Shown here: positions 22,791 to 33,205 of the stretch, piece after piece
How positions within the stretch are numbered: the stretch's first letter is position 1
Layout: each line of letters starts with the position of its first letter
Source: Prostheceraeus crozeri
Taxonomy: Eukaryota; Platyhelminthes; Polycladida; Euryleptidae
DNA length: 64,000 nt
Assembly (NCBI GenBank): GCA_907163375.1
Contig: CAJQUW010001436.1
Coordinates: 69,501-133,500 of the forward strand
Direction of reading: 5' to 3'
Translations under genes and position numbers: made by a program
Notes under the pieces: generated by a model
What the model was told of the DNA's origin: nothing
Databases searched by the model: none
The model's input: only the letters and a program-made list of their open reading frames with translations

Positions 22791-23237
22791 TAGCGATACC
22801 AGCGTTCCGATGGACGAACACTTGTAAACCGTCTTCTTCAAACATCTATTGACTTCAGAGGCACAGCAGCATGCACCGAGAAGGGAAGCGCACAAGAGGT
22901 AATTCTACATTGTGATGCAATAATGCATTCTAGAATTGTGCTGCAATAAATGATGGTTCGGCTGATCTGGAGGAGGTTGGATTTTACTGAGATTCCGATG
23001 AAATCCTTGAAAACCGTAAAATCAATTTTTCTCGGCAAGTACTTATTCTCCCGTGAAATCGGACGGCAAACCGTGATCAGTGAAGCGATTCCATTCTCTT
23101 GGTATGTCTATTGCAGTGATTCTGTGCAAAAATTAGAATTTGAAATTTTAATGCCAGTAGATGGTTCCGGGAGCTTCACAGCGGACCCAGATAGAGGAAT
23201 ATCTTTGCAATGCAGGCGAGTTTTGCAAATCTGATTA

Positions 23238-26200
23238 GGGTAAAATGGGGTGGTATGGACACGGGGGGATATGGACACTTTTTGATCTAATTTTCGCTGA
23301 TAATTCCATGCTAACATATTCATGAAATTCTATTCGATTTGGTTTATATTGTTAAGAAATGATCTGGTGCTTCTTAATATCAGTGATTTGTAGCCAATAT
23401 ATTGGTGTTCTGGCATCCAGTGGGCTATTTACACAAAGGGATTTTTTTGCATATAATCACTTTAATCTTCAGACTCAAATTTTGGGGAATAAAAGTATCC
23501 TTGCATAATGCCACATGTTTTTTTATGATTCACAATGCTTCTAAATATTCCACCGCAAAGCTGAACCTGTATGAAGTTACAGTAAATAATATAAGAAGAG
23601 AATCGAAACTGTTTTTGAAGCAGGGGTGATATGGACATCTTCGATATCCATATTTTGAATACCTAAAGTCATAGAAATTAACAATACCATAGAAAGTCCT
23701 AGAATGGAAATTGCATGAAAATTATGGCACACGCCGGGGGAACTTAGTTGGGGCAAAAAGCAAATTTTGCGGACTGACTTTCTTGTTTTCTGTTTGGCAT
23801 TTTCAATTATCAAGTCAATTTGTGATCTAGATTGTTGCCCCTTGTCCAAAGATCATGTACACAAAAGCAATAGTGAATTTACAAAAAAGTGCAGCGACAG
23901 GATGACAGAGAAGGAAATCTTTTATAACGTTCTGTACGTTCATCATTTTGAAATATCAGTCCTATAATCAATCAAGAGTATAATCAGACACATATGCAAC
24001 TTGTAATGTCGATTTACAGAGCATGCATTGGTCCAGCTTAAAATCAGAGGCCAAGAAATCTTACAGTATTCATTTTACTTTGAAGGGTTCCCCTGTTCAT
24101 AATATTTGAACAATTTTCAAAACCTTTGCATGCTTTCGAATATGAGCCTTCAAAATATCATCACACTATGTCAATAATTCATTTAGTGATTAATTGAAAA
24201 GTTCCAACGACATTTCATTTATCTGATAAATGACTGTCGCTTACTTTCGATGTGCTTATTCTAGAGGAGCGCTAGGTTTCTTGACCGTTAGAAGGAAAAA
24301 TTATCCAATAATTAGAATTTTTATCTTTGAATTCTTGAAATATTCTTACAACCAATACAGCGACTACTTTCGATTATGACTCTGTGAACCAAATTTCAAT
24401 TCGTATTCCAGTGTTGAAAAATTGCAGAATAGTTGTTGATGACTGGTACAAATAGACACACTATATTAATCCATGTAATAGTAGGCTATTTCACATAAAA
24501 CAATGCCACTATCTCACTTAAAATTCTCTTCATGAAAATCCTGTAATTTGGTGTCAACAACTTCCACAACCAACTTGGCAAATAGTTTGACTATGATATA
24601 ATGTTTTAGATCGAATCTGATCTGCAGACCATAGATTTTTCCATGTGCCATCATTGCACATAGGCAAGATATCAAACTTCCATTCTAGTGTATTATTATC
24701 TACTTCTATGCCTAAAGTAGATAGTTGAAGCACAGTTAGTAACCAATTTTCTTTTACATGATTGACAATGAGTTCACAAAGATAATCGAACACTTTAGAT
24801 AGCCGTACAAGGAATTTTGAATATTTCAATGTAATAATAACTTGATTTAGCGCTGCAAATATTGATTTTGTGAAATATGATCGACGCTATCTATGGAGTA
24901 TACAATCTGAAATATTTGCAAAACTCAAATCATAATATAGAGGAATATCTATGCAAGTCGAGAGCGCGTCACCGAAGTTGACTGCATAGCTTACTGATTT
25001 ATCATAGAATGCTAGGCGCACGTGTCCATATCACCCCGATACGATTGGCTGATAACGTGATGAAACTTTTGCTGCCTATGCGATAATAAAATTGAATTCT
25101 ATGATTCTATCATTGTCATCGCTTCTACTCAAATTCATATTAGTTCATTCATAGTTACTGTGACTAATTGCTGCATCAAATTTGCAATGCCTAGAACCCA
25201 TAAATAAAAAAACGCTCGTCTTAACTACAGTAACAATAGCATGTTAAATGCGATCTGTCTCCTAAAACAGGATACACCTCTTTCAACGGCTGCTCATCGT
25301 TTCAGCGTTCCTCGAAATACTCTCCGTCGACATGTGAAAAACGAAACTATACGCCCAGGTGGGAAGACTATTTTCACTTATCAACAAGAAAAGATTTTGT
25401 GTAAACGCATTCTATATGCAGCTGAGCGTGATTTCCTATGACTATTTCTAACATTCGATTCGCGGCTTATGAATACGCACATACTCTTGATCGTCGCAGA
25501 AAATTGAATTCCAGTGTTCCAAATAATTGGCAGAAGAACAAGCGGGCATCACTTGACTGGTGGGAGTCGTTCGCAAACGAAATAAAGATCTTTCGTTACG
25601 AAAACCTGAAGGACTCTCTGCTGCGCGTGTGCAGGCCTTTAACAAGGAAAGAGTTGATAGTTATTTCAATGATTTAAGAGAACTGTTTGATCTTCTCAAT
25701 TTGAGAGTTTCCTCAGCTTGTCTACAACACAGATGAGACAGGGATATCCACAGTGCCTAATAATCCCAGCAAAGTGCTTGCACAGAAAGGAGCTCGAAGT
25801 GTGCAGGCTGTTCGCACAGGTGAGTGAGGAACATTAGCAACAATCATATCGACTGTTTCTGCATCGGGAGACATTCTGCCACCTTTCGTCATTTGCAAAG
25901 GGGCAATGTGAAGATGACTGTACGAAACATCTACGAAACTTATAATATCGCGTCGCCTCCACGAAGTCTGGTTATAATGATTCAGAAACTTTTGTTCGAT
26001 ATCTGAATCATTTTGATAGACACAGGACGAAAATTCCAGGCAAGAAGTGTGTTTTACTTCTGGACGGACATGCTTCACATGTTTCCATCGAAGCTATTGA
26101 TTTCTGTATTAGTCATGACATTTGAGTTAGTTTGCATACCACCTCATTCAAGCCATAGATTACAACCGCTTGACACGCATTTTAATGCAGTCCTCAAACG

Positions 26201-27086
26201 CGCGTGGTGCAAGGCCCTTGAAAATTTTCTAAACGAGAGCGGAGTCTCCGCGATTACGACCGAAAATTTCGCTTCGCTCTTTGTGCTGTTTCAAAGAAAT
26301 TGAGAAGAAAAGAGGTCTTGTTGTTGACCATTTGCACATTGCGGAATATATCCATTGCAAAATACAATCAGTGATCATGAGCTCTCCGTTTCAAAGTCAT
26401 TCCTTTCAGAAGTTGAAAGTAAGATGGAAATTGATTCAGTCAAGCCTTGTGATGTTCAAGATTCTGAAGGTATCTTAATCAGATCTATAATTTGCAGCCC
26501 TAAGAAAACTTTGAATCCTACACATACTAAAGTCCATAAGATTCACATCACGTCTCCAGTAATTAGGGAGAAAAAACTTATAGTTCGAATGCGATTTGAT
26601 CAAAAGAAGAAACCATCGTGCCGTTTGATAAACGATGGACAACAATCGCCATGCACATCCAGAGATATCGAAGACAGTATCAGAAAATTGGATGAAATGC
26701 GAATCTTGCAACAAGTGGTGTTGTGAATCCTGTTTCGGCACTTTCTATTGCTATAAATGCGCTGTAAAGTTTATGTGAGCCTTCTAGGTAGACTGGTTTT
26801 GTCTCACCTTTGATAGACTACTTTGTTCTTTTAGATTGTTATGTTGAATAAAGAATTACTCGTTGGTGTCCATATCACCCCGACTCCTTTTTTCCCTTGA
26901 AATTTGTATCCCTTACGCGATGCTATATATAAATATCATAATGGATTTTCATTCCCTTGAGACACAATGTTATAGAAAGGCAGTGCCCTAAGCTACAATT
27001 TAGCGTATTAAATGTATACATTCTTTCGCTTATTACTCAGAATTTAGACCCTAAGCAAAAAGTGTCCATATCACCCCATTTTACCC
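23238..27086 (+). mobile_element. pogo-like DNA transposon 1
   Basis: Left end GGGTAAAATGGGGTGGTATG and right end ...CATATCACCCCATTTTACCC, flanked by TA (23236-23237, 27087-27088). The insertion splits the right arm of E1, and the intact left arm supplies the empty site, so the boundaries and the TA duplication are directly supported. The transposase remnant is on the plus strand; several introns or breaks separate its parts. Confidence 0.85.
25241..26303 (+). pseudogene. pogo-family transposase, decayed
   Basis: In order: a helix-turn-helix of Psq/pogo type (LSTAAHRFSVPRNTLRRHVK, 25271-25345); a CENP-B-like second DNA-binding part (RFAAYEYAHTLDRRRKL ... KRASLDWWESF, 25450-25575); the first catalytic aspartate in YNTDETGISTVPNNPSKVLA (about 25722-25775); a DILPPFVICKG block (about 25870-25905); the second aspartate in LLLDGHASHVS (26055-26090); and the third in HSSHRLQPLDTHFNAVLKRA (26145-26205). 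The DDD triad is that of the pogo/Tigger group. A premature TGA follows RTGE at 25827, and at least five frame changes or stops are present. Confidence 0.75.
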
Positions 27087-27534
27087 TACAGATTTGTGAT
27101 TAGGAGCTTCAAATTAGTAGGAGAGGATGGATTTTGATGAGAAATTCTTTATATTGAAAAATGGTTCCGCTAACTTCACAATCAGCTTGCAGAAAAAGTG
27201 AAATTCAGATTTCCGGGTGAAATCTGCATTGTTTTGAAAGATGAGGCACATATTCGTGATCAGCACAACAAAATTGATCGGGTAGCGACCAAAAGAAATT
27301 GATTTACTGCGTCAATCAGAGAGACTCAGCAATTGGTTCCGCTAACTTCACAGCGGAACCACTTTTATCTTTAAACTTGAATTTCTCAAAAACGACTGTG
27401 AATTTGTGAAATCTGAGTTCAGATTCGTAATCAGGAGACTGAAATTGACAAACTAGCAGCTGTTTCGAATAGAATTAAGCTATAGGCTAATAAAAAATGG
27501 TTCCTCTGAGTGGTTCCGCTAACTTCACACACGT

Positions 27535-27813
27535 CAAAAAAATACCATTGTGTCTATATAAAATGCCTCGGCTGTAACGTACTACTTGGATATAGCGAAC
27601 TCTTTTCAAGGGTCCACAGAGCAAATTTTGATTTTTTACAACGTACTTAGGGATGAAAGTATTTAAGTATTCTGAATCATCGAAACGAAGCTGACACGAT
27701 TCTAAAATAACTTGCTGCGTTTGATTATGGCAGCAAAAACTCTTGTCATTGGCTCGGAGGAGGACAACTTTTGGGTGTTGAATTGAGACATTGTCTGTCA
27801 TGGTGTCTTCTTA
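27535..27813 (+). mobile_element. Continuation of interrupted Tigger 5' region
   Basis: Continues the Tigger sequence cut by E1. It contains CTATATAAAATGC (27556-27568, a possible TATA box) and GTAACG/ATAGCG words like the left terminus, and is ended by the Harbinger insertion at the TTA 27811-27813. The transposase frame resumes after the Harbinger at 47652. Confidence 0.5.
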
Positions 27814-28043
27814 AGGTGGATTCATACTTCTGTTGTACAGCAAGCCGTATGCTGCAAATGTCGGATGCGGCCGGACAGCATGTCGTATTGCTGTGACAGC
27901 AAATTTGCTGTGCGGCATTCAAAATGCTGTACAACAGTTTACGTATCATGCAGTGCGTCATAATTATCGATTGCTGTTGCTGTGACACTGTTCATACATA
28001 TATATTGCCGTGCGACATCTCGGGACGATGATTTGGTTGTTAA

Positions 28044-29162
28044 ATGCATCAGAAAATGGATCCTGTCGTTTTGATGTACTGGTTACAGCGAAGAAGAAGA
28101 AATAGGCGATGGTATGTCAGACCACTAAACATACCCCGTAATATAAGGGGCGAAGGTTGTTTAGTGGATGAGATGCGATGTATGGATCCAGAAGTACATT
28201 TCAGTTATTTCCGAATGTCAAAAATGAGATTCGACGACCTTCTTCGGAGAATTGATCCATATATTCAACATCAAACAACGCACCGATATCCTATCAGCAA
28301 TCGTATACGACTGGCTGTCACTTTACGTCTGCTTAACACGGGAAATTCTCAACAAAGTGTGGCTCATAGCTTTCGTTTGGGAAAGTCAACCGTGTGTGTA
28401 ATTTTTCGCGAAACTTTGTCAGCAATCCGAAGTGCTCTAAATGCCCAGTATCTCTGCCCACCATCTACGAAAGAATTCGAAGACATGGCAAAAGAATTTT
28501 GGGCGTTTTGGAATTTTCCTTCTTGTCTTGGCGCAGTGGATGGCAAACACGTCGTAATTTCAGCACCACACAACTCAGGTAGTCGTTTCTTCAACTACAA
28601 ACGCACTCATTCCGTTGTCTTGATGGCGATTGTTGACGCCAAATACATGTTCCGATTTGTTGACATTGGTCGATGTGGCAGAGATAGTGATGCTGGAATT
28701 TGGCAGGACTGGGACGTGAAGAAAGCCATTGAAAAAGATAATTTATGTGTCCCTTCCCCGGAAGCTCTCCCCGGCACCGAAGAAAAAGTGCCCTATATGT
28801 TTGTGGCCGATGACGCGTTTCCCATTCGTCCCTATCTAATGAAGCCCTTCTCTGGACACAATTTATCGGAAGGCAAAGAAATATTCAATTATCGTCTCAG
28901 TAGAGCACGTCGTGTTGTGGAAAATGCGTTTGGCATTATGTCTGCTCGATGGCGTATATTCAGACGGCCAATCCCATGTCAACCAGAACAAGTGGACTCA
29001 ATTATTTGGGCATCTGTGTTGCTTCACAATTACCTGAAATCAACAGATGAACACTCTATACCTAGTGCCACTCAGTACAGTCCACCAAGCTTTGTTGACT
29101 TTGAAGATCAAAATGGCGTAGTACATCTTGGAGGATGGCGACAAATAGCAAGTGCAGATACG
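28044..29162 (+). CDS. Harbinger transposase (DDE, HARBI1-like), main exon
   Basis: An open frame of about 373 codons to a strong donor GTAAGT at 29163, with no stop. An N-terminal basic region precedes a helix-turn-helix-like segment (residues 102-120, SQQSVAHSFRLGKSTVCVI). The DDE_Tnp_4 nuclease follows: Asp166 in LGAVDGKHV, Asp256/257 in VADDAFPIRPYL, Glu293 in RRVVENAFGIMSARWRIFRR. These catalytic residues are all present. The 3' exon after the intron was not found; the CACTA-like element inserted 80 bases into the intron may have displaced it. Possibly still competent up to that point. Confidence 0.85.
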
Positions 29163-30338
29163 GTAAGTATACTTATATCTCATATCACAAAAATCAATGA
29201 TAATTTAATACTTAAATTTACTTTAATTATTTGATTACTTTAACCCAGTGTGAAAGCCGAAGTCGGCCAGAAGTCGGTGCGATTTCCACAGGTTGGCATA
29301 AGTTGGCGTGATTTTTTATTCTGAAATCTAGGACTTTTAAGGAAAGATTTCATGGCAAAACAACACAGATCATGTTCACAATTGAATTAAGTCGAGTCTG
29401 ATTGATATTTTGTCAATTTATATAGACTTTTAAAATGTTGGCAAAAGTTGGCATGCCAAACTGGCACGTGAGTTGGCAGCCGACATCGGTCCCACTTACC
29501 CCAGAGGTTGGCAACACAACTGTGCAGTTCCGCTCATTTCTAAGATGTCGTTCGCTCGGCATCATTTATTTTCAACTTTCTACATGAATTTTTGATATTC
29601 CATTGATTGTAAAGTAAACTAGCAAGGAGGAGAAGCTTTTTCTAAACCTTAAACAGAATATTCAATTGCGATTATCAAATAGATTTCTTCTTCATCTAAT
29701 GAAACCAACTGATAAAACACTTGCTATATTTTTTACACATTTTACATGTATAAAACATGTGGCGTTTCACTCGTTGCATGATTAATCCATTGGGGCACTG
29801 CTACGATGAACTTTTAATATGTCGATGAACTCATGTATGAACGAAGTTTTAGACGCTTGACAGAATAGGCTAATCATCGAGAATTTTCGATTCTTTTGGA
29901 CAAGATACCGTTTTTAATTTGTGAAGCATGTCATTCAATGCATCACAGTCCGACCAATCTCCTTCAGCAAACTACATCATGTGCATCGAATTCAGACTCC
30001 CTCTGTGTAGGAAATTTAATGATATCATGAAATGAAAATTACAACACAAGAAACCGTCAGGGAGTGCTTGTTCGCAAATCAAAGGTTGCTATCTATATTC
30101 CTGATCACTTTCAGCACTGATCGTACTGACTGACTTACAGATGAATTCCCCATCTCACCTAGGTAGACGCACACTTCAACGATAATATTACATAACCGAC
30201 CGCTAAAGGCAAATGATGTACGTGTATAAACAGGCAGAGGGGACAAGATCGCACATTAAGGGGAAGAGATTATTTGCTCCATGTATTAACTACACATATT
30301 TGTGTATGCATTTGCGTGCCTGCCTTTTTTCCATCTTT

Positions 30339-31118
30339 TTATCGAATTGTCGAAGGATTTGGCAATTGTAGAAACTTCCGTATGAAAAAATATGCACTCG
30401 GAGATCTGAAGAAAATATTACAAGCAAATTCTCGAACTTCGTCAGAATACGTGCACCTTCTACTGCTAAGAAGCTGAGACATTAAATTTGCGTCGTCGTT
30501 AGAAAATCGTCTTCTCAAATCAATGACCATCTCGTTGTCAATCAGATTTCGCTTTCGTAGTTCCGTCGTGAGATCTTTGAGAGAGCGTACTTTTATCATC
30601 AAACGGCGTTTTTGATTTTGTTTCACTTTGCAACGCTTCTTTGCGTTAGTGAGTTTGGTTTTCAAATTTGCAACAGTATTTCTAAGCTCTTGAATCTCTC
30701 GCTGTAGGCCTAAATCACTGACTGAGGGCACACAAGATGATGAGGATTCCGTTATCGATGCGCTCGGGGCTTCAGACACATTTTGCTCGGATAGTATCGC
30801 CGATACGATTCGCTTTTCAGAGATATCACGCTTCTTTTTTGGTTGCATATAAGTCGGCATGTTTGGAAAAACAGTGGGAATCGCGTTAGGATATAGCTTT
30901 TTCACTGTCACATTTGGTATAAAATTGTCTTTCACAAAATGATCACTGCATAAATAAGTGAATCTACCCGGTTCAAAGGCTTTCCGTTTGATAGCCTGTA
31001 TCCACTTATTCCGAATTGCAGGATCGGTTGGGAACAGATGGAAGGAAACATAGCGTTCTTTGCAGTCATGTTTATTTGCTGAGTTAGAACATCCAAACGC
31101 CGAGCAAGCCTTCGGCAT
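30339..31118 (-). CDS. THAP-domain protein, P-element/THAP9-like N-terminal part
   Basis: About 259 residues from the methionine at 31118 (an upstream in-frame Met gives six more). THAP zinc finger: MPKACSAFGCSNSANKHDCK with the Cys-x4-Cys pair, W in RNKWIQAIKRK, and the closing Cys-x2-His in YLCSDHFVKDNF, then the AVPT-like NAIPTVF. A leucine-rich coiled coil follows (REIQELRNTVANLKTKLTNA, about residues 125-145 of this start). The end RSPSAYFFIRKFLQLPNPST is typical of the region before the catalytic part of P-element/THAP9 transposases, so this is a short version ending there. It diverges from the transposase gene at 31442 across about 320 bp, suggesting a shared promoter. Confidence 0.8.
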   Translation of the reverse strand: MPKACSAFGCSNSANKHDCKERYVSFHLFPTDPAIRNKWIQAIKRKAFEPGRFTYLCSDHFVKDNFIPNVTVKKLYPNAIPTVFPNMPTYMQPKKKRDISEKRIVSAILSEQNVSEAPSASITESSSSCVPSVSDLGLQREIQELRNTVANLKTKLTNAKKRCKVKQNQKRRLMIKVRSLKDLTTELRKRNLIDNEMVIDLRRRFSNDDANLMSQLLSSRRCTYSDEVREFACNIFFRSPSAYFFIRKFLQLPNPSTIR

Positions 31119-31441
31119 GATGCAGCCGCAAAGCAATGGTTTGTGATAGATCCTCGAAGTTCAGGTTGAACAATTGTCATTGAATAAGTGCTATTGTATG
31201 TATGTATCATTTGACTGCAAGCATGTTGCTTCGGTGCGCTCATCCTACGTTCCCCGACCCTTCATCGATTAAAAGCCGTGCGCGCGCCTGGCATCATAAC
31301 TCGTATTGTGAGACGGCGTGACTAGCAGTCTATCTCTCTCTTGTCTCTGCACCACATTGAATTGTGAGCTCTATCCTCCGTGCCATTTTGTCATTGCTGT
31401 GATTCGCATTTCTTTTCGAGACAACTACCAGCATTTTTTTA

Positions 31442-31505
31442 ATGACATCGTCAATTTATCGCAAGAGAAAGCATGAAATACAGGAAATTGTCCAGAACGT
31501 CTTGG
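31442..31505 (+). CDS. CACTA-like transposase, exon 1
   Basis: ATG at 31442, reading MTSSIYRKRKHEIQEIVQNV, ending in phase 1 at a GTAAGT donor (31506). It joins the acceptor ATTTTCAG before 36286 exactly in frame. The basic start suggests DNA binding. The 4.8-kb intron between them contains a mariner in a TA microsatellite and a 219-bp MITE. Confidence 0.65.
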
Positions 31506-31619
31506 GTAAGTTAATCAGTTGACTGATTTATAATCTATTTCGAACGAAACAGTTAGAGTAATTTCTCAATGAAATCGAGTTTCTGAAAGACCAAAAGGTT
31601 TTCCAGGAACCATGATGTG

Positions 31620-31634
31620 CTTTGATATATATAC

Positions 31635-31715
<81 letters not shown>
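31620..31715. repeat. (TA)n microsatellite, left part
   Basis: About 85 bases of TA, continued as about 30 bases at 33172-33202 on the other side of the mariner; originally one tract of at least 110 bases. Confidence 0.95.
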
Positions 31716-31717
<2 letters not shown>

Positions 31718-33169
31718 AGGTGTTTCAAAAGTAGGCTAACAGTTGATTTTGCCCTAGGAAATCTATGTTGACCGTTCTATTGGCGATTTACACCTGAATC
31801 AGTCGATGGATATCCATGATCAGTCCAACATGAGCCATAGACTTCGAAGTAATTGCTACTATCATTTAGAAGTCTATGCAGTAGCATTCCATTGGCAAAG
31901 GAATTTTGAAATCTATCATGGACAAGATATAGCACCAATCTGACATTACGTACATGGATATGTTCAATTAATTTGATTTGAATCAAACACTGTTAGTTTG
32001 ACTTGAAGTGAATTAAACAAGCTTGAAGCTTTTTTGAATTTGCTGCTTCTGTCATGTCAGGTCATCTAAAAGATGATCAGAGAAAATGGATTTTTGAAAT
32101 CCTTTTGGAAAAACAAGAATGCTGAAAAGGTGCGAATGGAATGGAGAGATGCCTTTCACAGCAATCCTCCATCAAGATTTGCTATTTATCGCATTCGAGA
32201 TAAATTTGAAAAGACCGGTTCGGTAGAGAATGCACCGAAGTCAGGACGCCCTCGATCAGTTTCAATAACATCAAACGAGGAGCTAGTGGCCCAAACATTT
32301 GTTCAAAGTCCGAAGAAGTCAACAAGAAGAGCCTCATTGGAGTTGGACATTTCTCTAAGCTCTACTTGGAGACTGATGAGGAAAGTTGAGTTGAAACCAT
32401 ACCGACCCAGACTGTTGCATCACTTTCTACCGGATGATGCTGAACGACGCTTGCAGTTTGCTGTGCTCATGTTGTCGGAAATTCGGGAGAACCCAGATTT
32501 GCTTGACAAGATAGTTTGGTCTGACGAAGCCAGTTTCAAACTATCATGTCACGTAAATAGACATAACTGTGTCTACTGGTTCCCTGAAAATCCGCACATG
32601 GTATCAACAAATGAGCTGAACCAGCCTGGTTTAACCGTCTGGGCCGGTATGTCAAGCAACGGTGTGATTGGGCCAGTATTTTTTGAAAGAACTGTGACGG
32701 CTGAGGTGTACCTTCAAATGCTCCAATCCTTTGCGATTCCTGAGATGCAGTCATTGAACAACTTCAATGAGCTGTACTTTCAGCAGGATGGTGCACCAGC
32801 GCATTTTGCAGTGAGTGTCAGAAGCTATCTGAATGACACTTTTCCAGGAAAGTTTTTTGTTTACATGGTTTCCTAATAATTTTTTTTTGATAGATGTTGG
32901 ATAGTTATTCGACTTCTCATGATCGGTATAGATTCAAATTGGGTTGTAGTGAAATATGTAGGCATGAAAACACTGGAGATCATGAGATATTTTAATATGA
33001 TTTACGCGATGTCAAAGAGTATTGAATTTTTGCCCCTTACGAATACAAGGCATATTAGCTATCTGTGGCATCGTGAAAAAGATTATTATGACATAGCTTA
33101 TTAATCTATAGCATTAAGACATAGCTTTTCAAGGCCAATTTCTACTGTTAGCCTACTTTTGAAACACCT

Positions 33170-33171
<2 letters not shown>
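31716..33171 (+). mobile_element. mariner-like element in a TA microsatellite
   Basis: Perfect 28-bp terminal repeats starting CAAGGTGTTTCAAAAGTAGG and ending ...CACCTTG, set inside a (TA)n tract (31627-31715 and 33172-33202). The TA duplication cannot be told from the repeat. It lies in the intron of the CACTA-like transposase. The transposase has lost its 3' part to AT-rich unrelated sequence. Confidence 0.85.
32055..32876 (+). pseudogene. mariner-like transposase, C-terminally truncated
   Basis: The likely original start MSGHLKDDQRKWIFEILLEK at 32055 is out of frame; a frameshift near 32125 joins it to the open part (RMEWRDAFHSNPPSRFAIYR). Present are the helix-turn-helix and linker KSGRPRSVS, RRLQFAVLM, the first catalytic Asp in VWSDEASFKL (residue 151 of the frame from 32073) and the second in YFQQDGAPAHFAV (residue 239). 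The frame then leaves the family at FPGKFFVYMVS, so the third catalytic residue and the usual WPPRSPD region are absent. Confidence 0.75.

Positions 33172-33202
<31 letters not shown>

Positions 33203-33205
<3 letters not shown>

Larger units (their letters stand above)
16194..22791. mobile_element. E2: foldback element related to E1, nested in E1
   Basis: A perfect 9-bp target duplication AGCGATACC flanks it (16185-16193 and 22792-22800). The termini are identical to E1 outside the tag: ACGTGTGTGAAGTTAGC with ACCGCC, ACTCAGC, ACCGCC. The left arm 16194-17407 is near-identical in inverse to the inner right arm (from about 18062), and the right arm is extended by a 503-bp tandem array. The 650-bp spacer (17408-18061) has no gene. 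Short reading frames in the arms simply follow the repeat and are not taken as genes. It is a non-autonomous relative of E1 with a different tag. Confidence 0.85.
5500..27534 (+). mobile_element. E1: 22-kb inverted-arm transposon of unassigned superfamily
   Basis: The two ends are inverted copies. The left begins ACGTGTGTGAAGTTAGC then GGAACC, ACTCAGC, GGAACC; the right end is its reverse complement with one change (27496-27534). Likely 9-bp target duplication: CAAAAATTC (5491-5499) and CAAAAAAAT (27535-27543), 6 of 9 matching. Arms are 5500-6001 and 23182-23237 plus 27089-27534, the right one split by a pogo element. The core contains decayed exons (6984-9178, 10619-11168, 13447-13563, 15097-15225) and four nested insertions. 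Without these insertions E1 would be about 8.6 kb. The superfamily is not recognised; 9-bp duplications occur in MULEs, among others. Confidence 0.7.

Noticed and set aside
16194..22791. CRISPR-like array of regularly spaced repeats
   Set aside because: Eukaryotic context, 168/503-bp tandem units with identical 'spacers', inverted arms and a 9-bp target duplication show a transposon satellite.
24554..24829. 91-residue minus-strand frame in pogo 1
   Set aside because: No similarity to transposase parts, wrong strand, AT-rich; probably chance.
31528..31728. Frame with repeated Tyr-Ile
   Set aside because: Translation of the (TA)n microsatellite.
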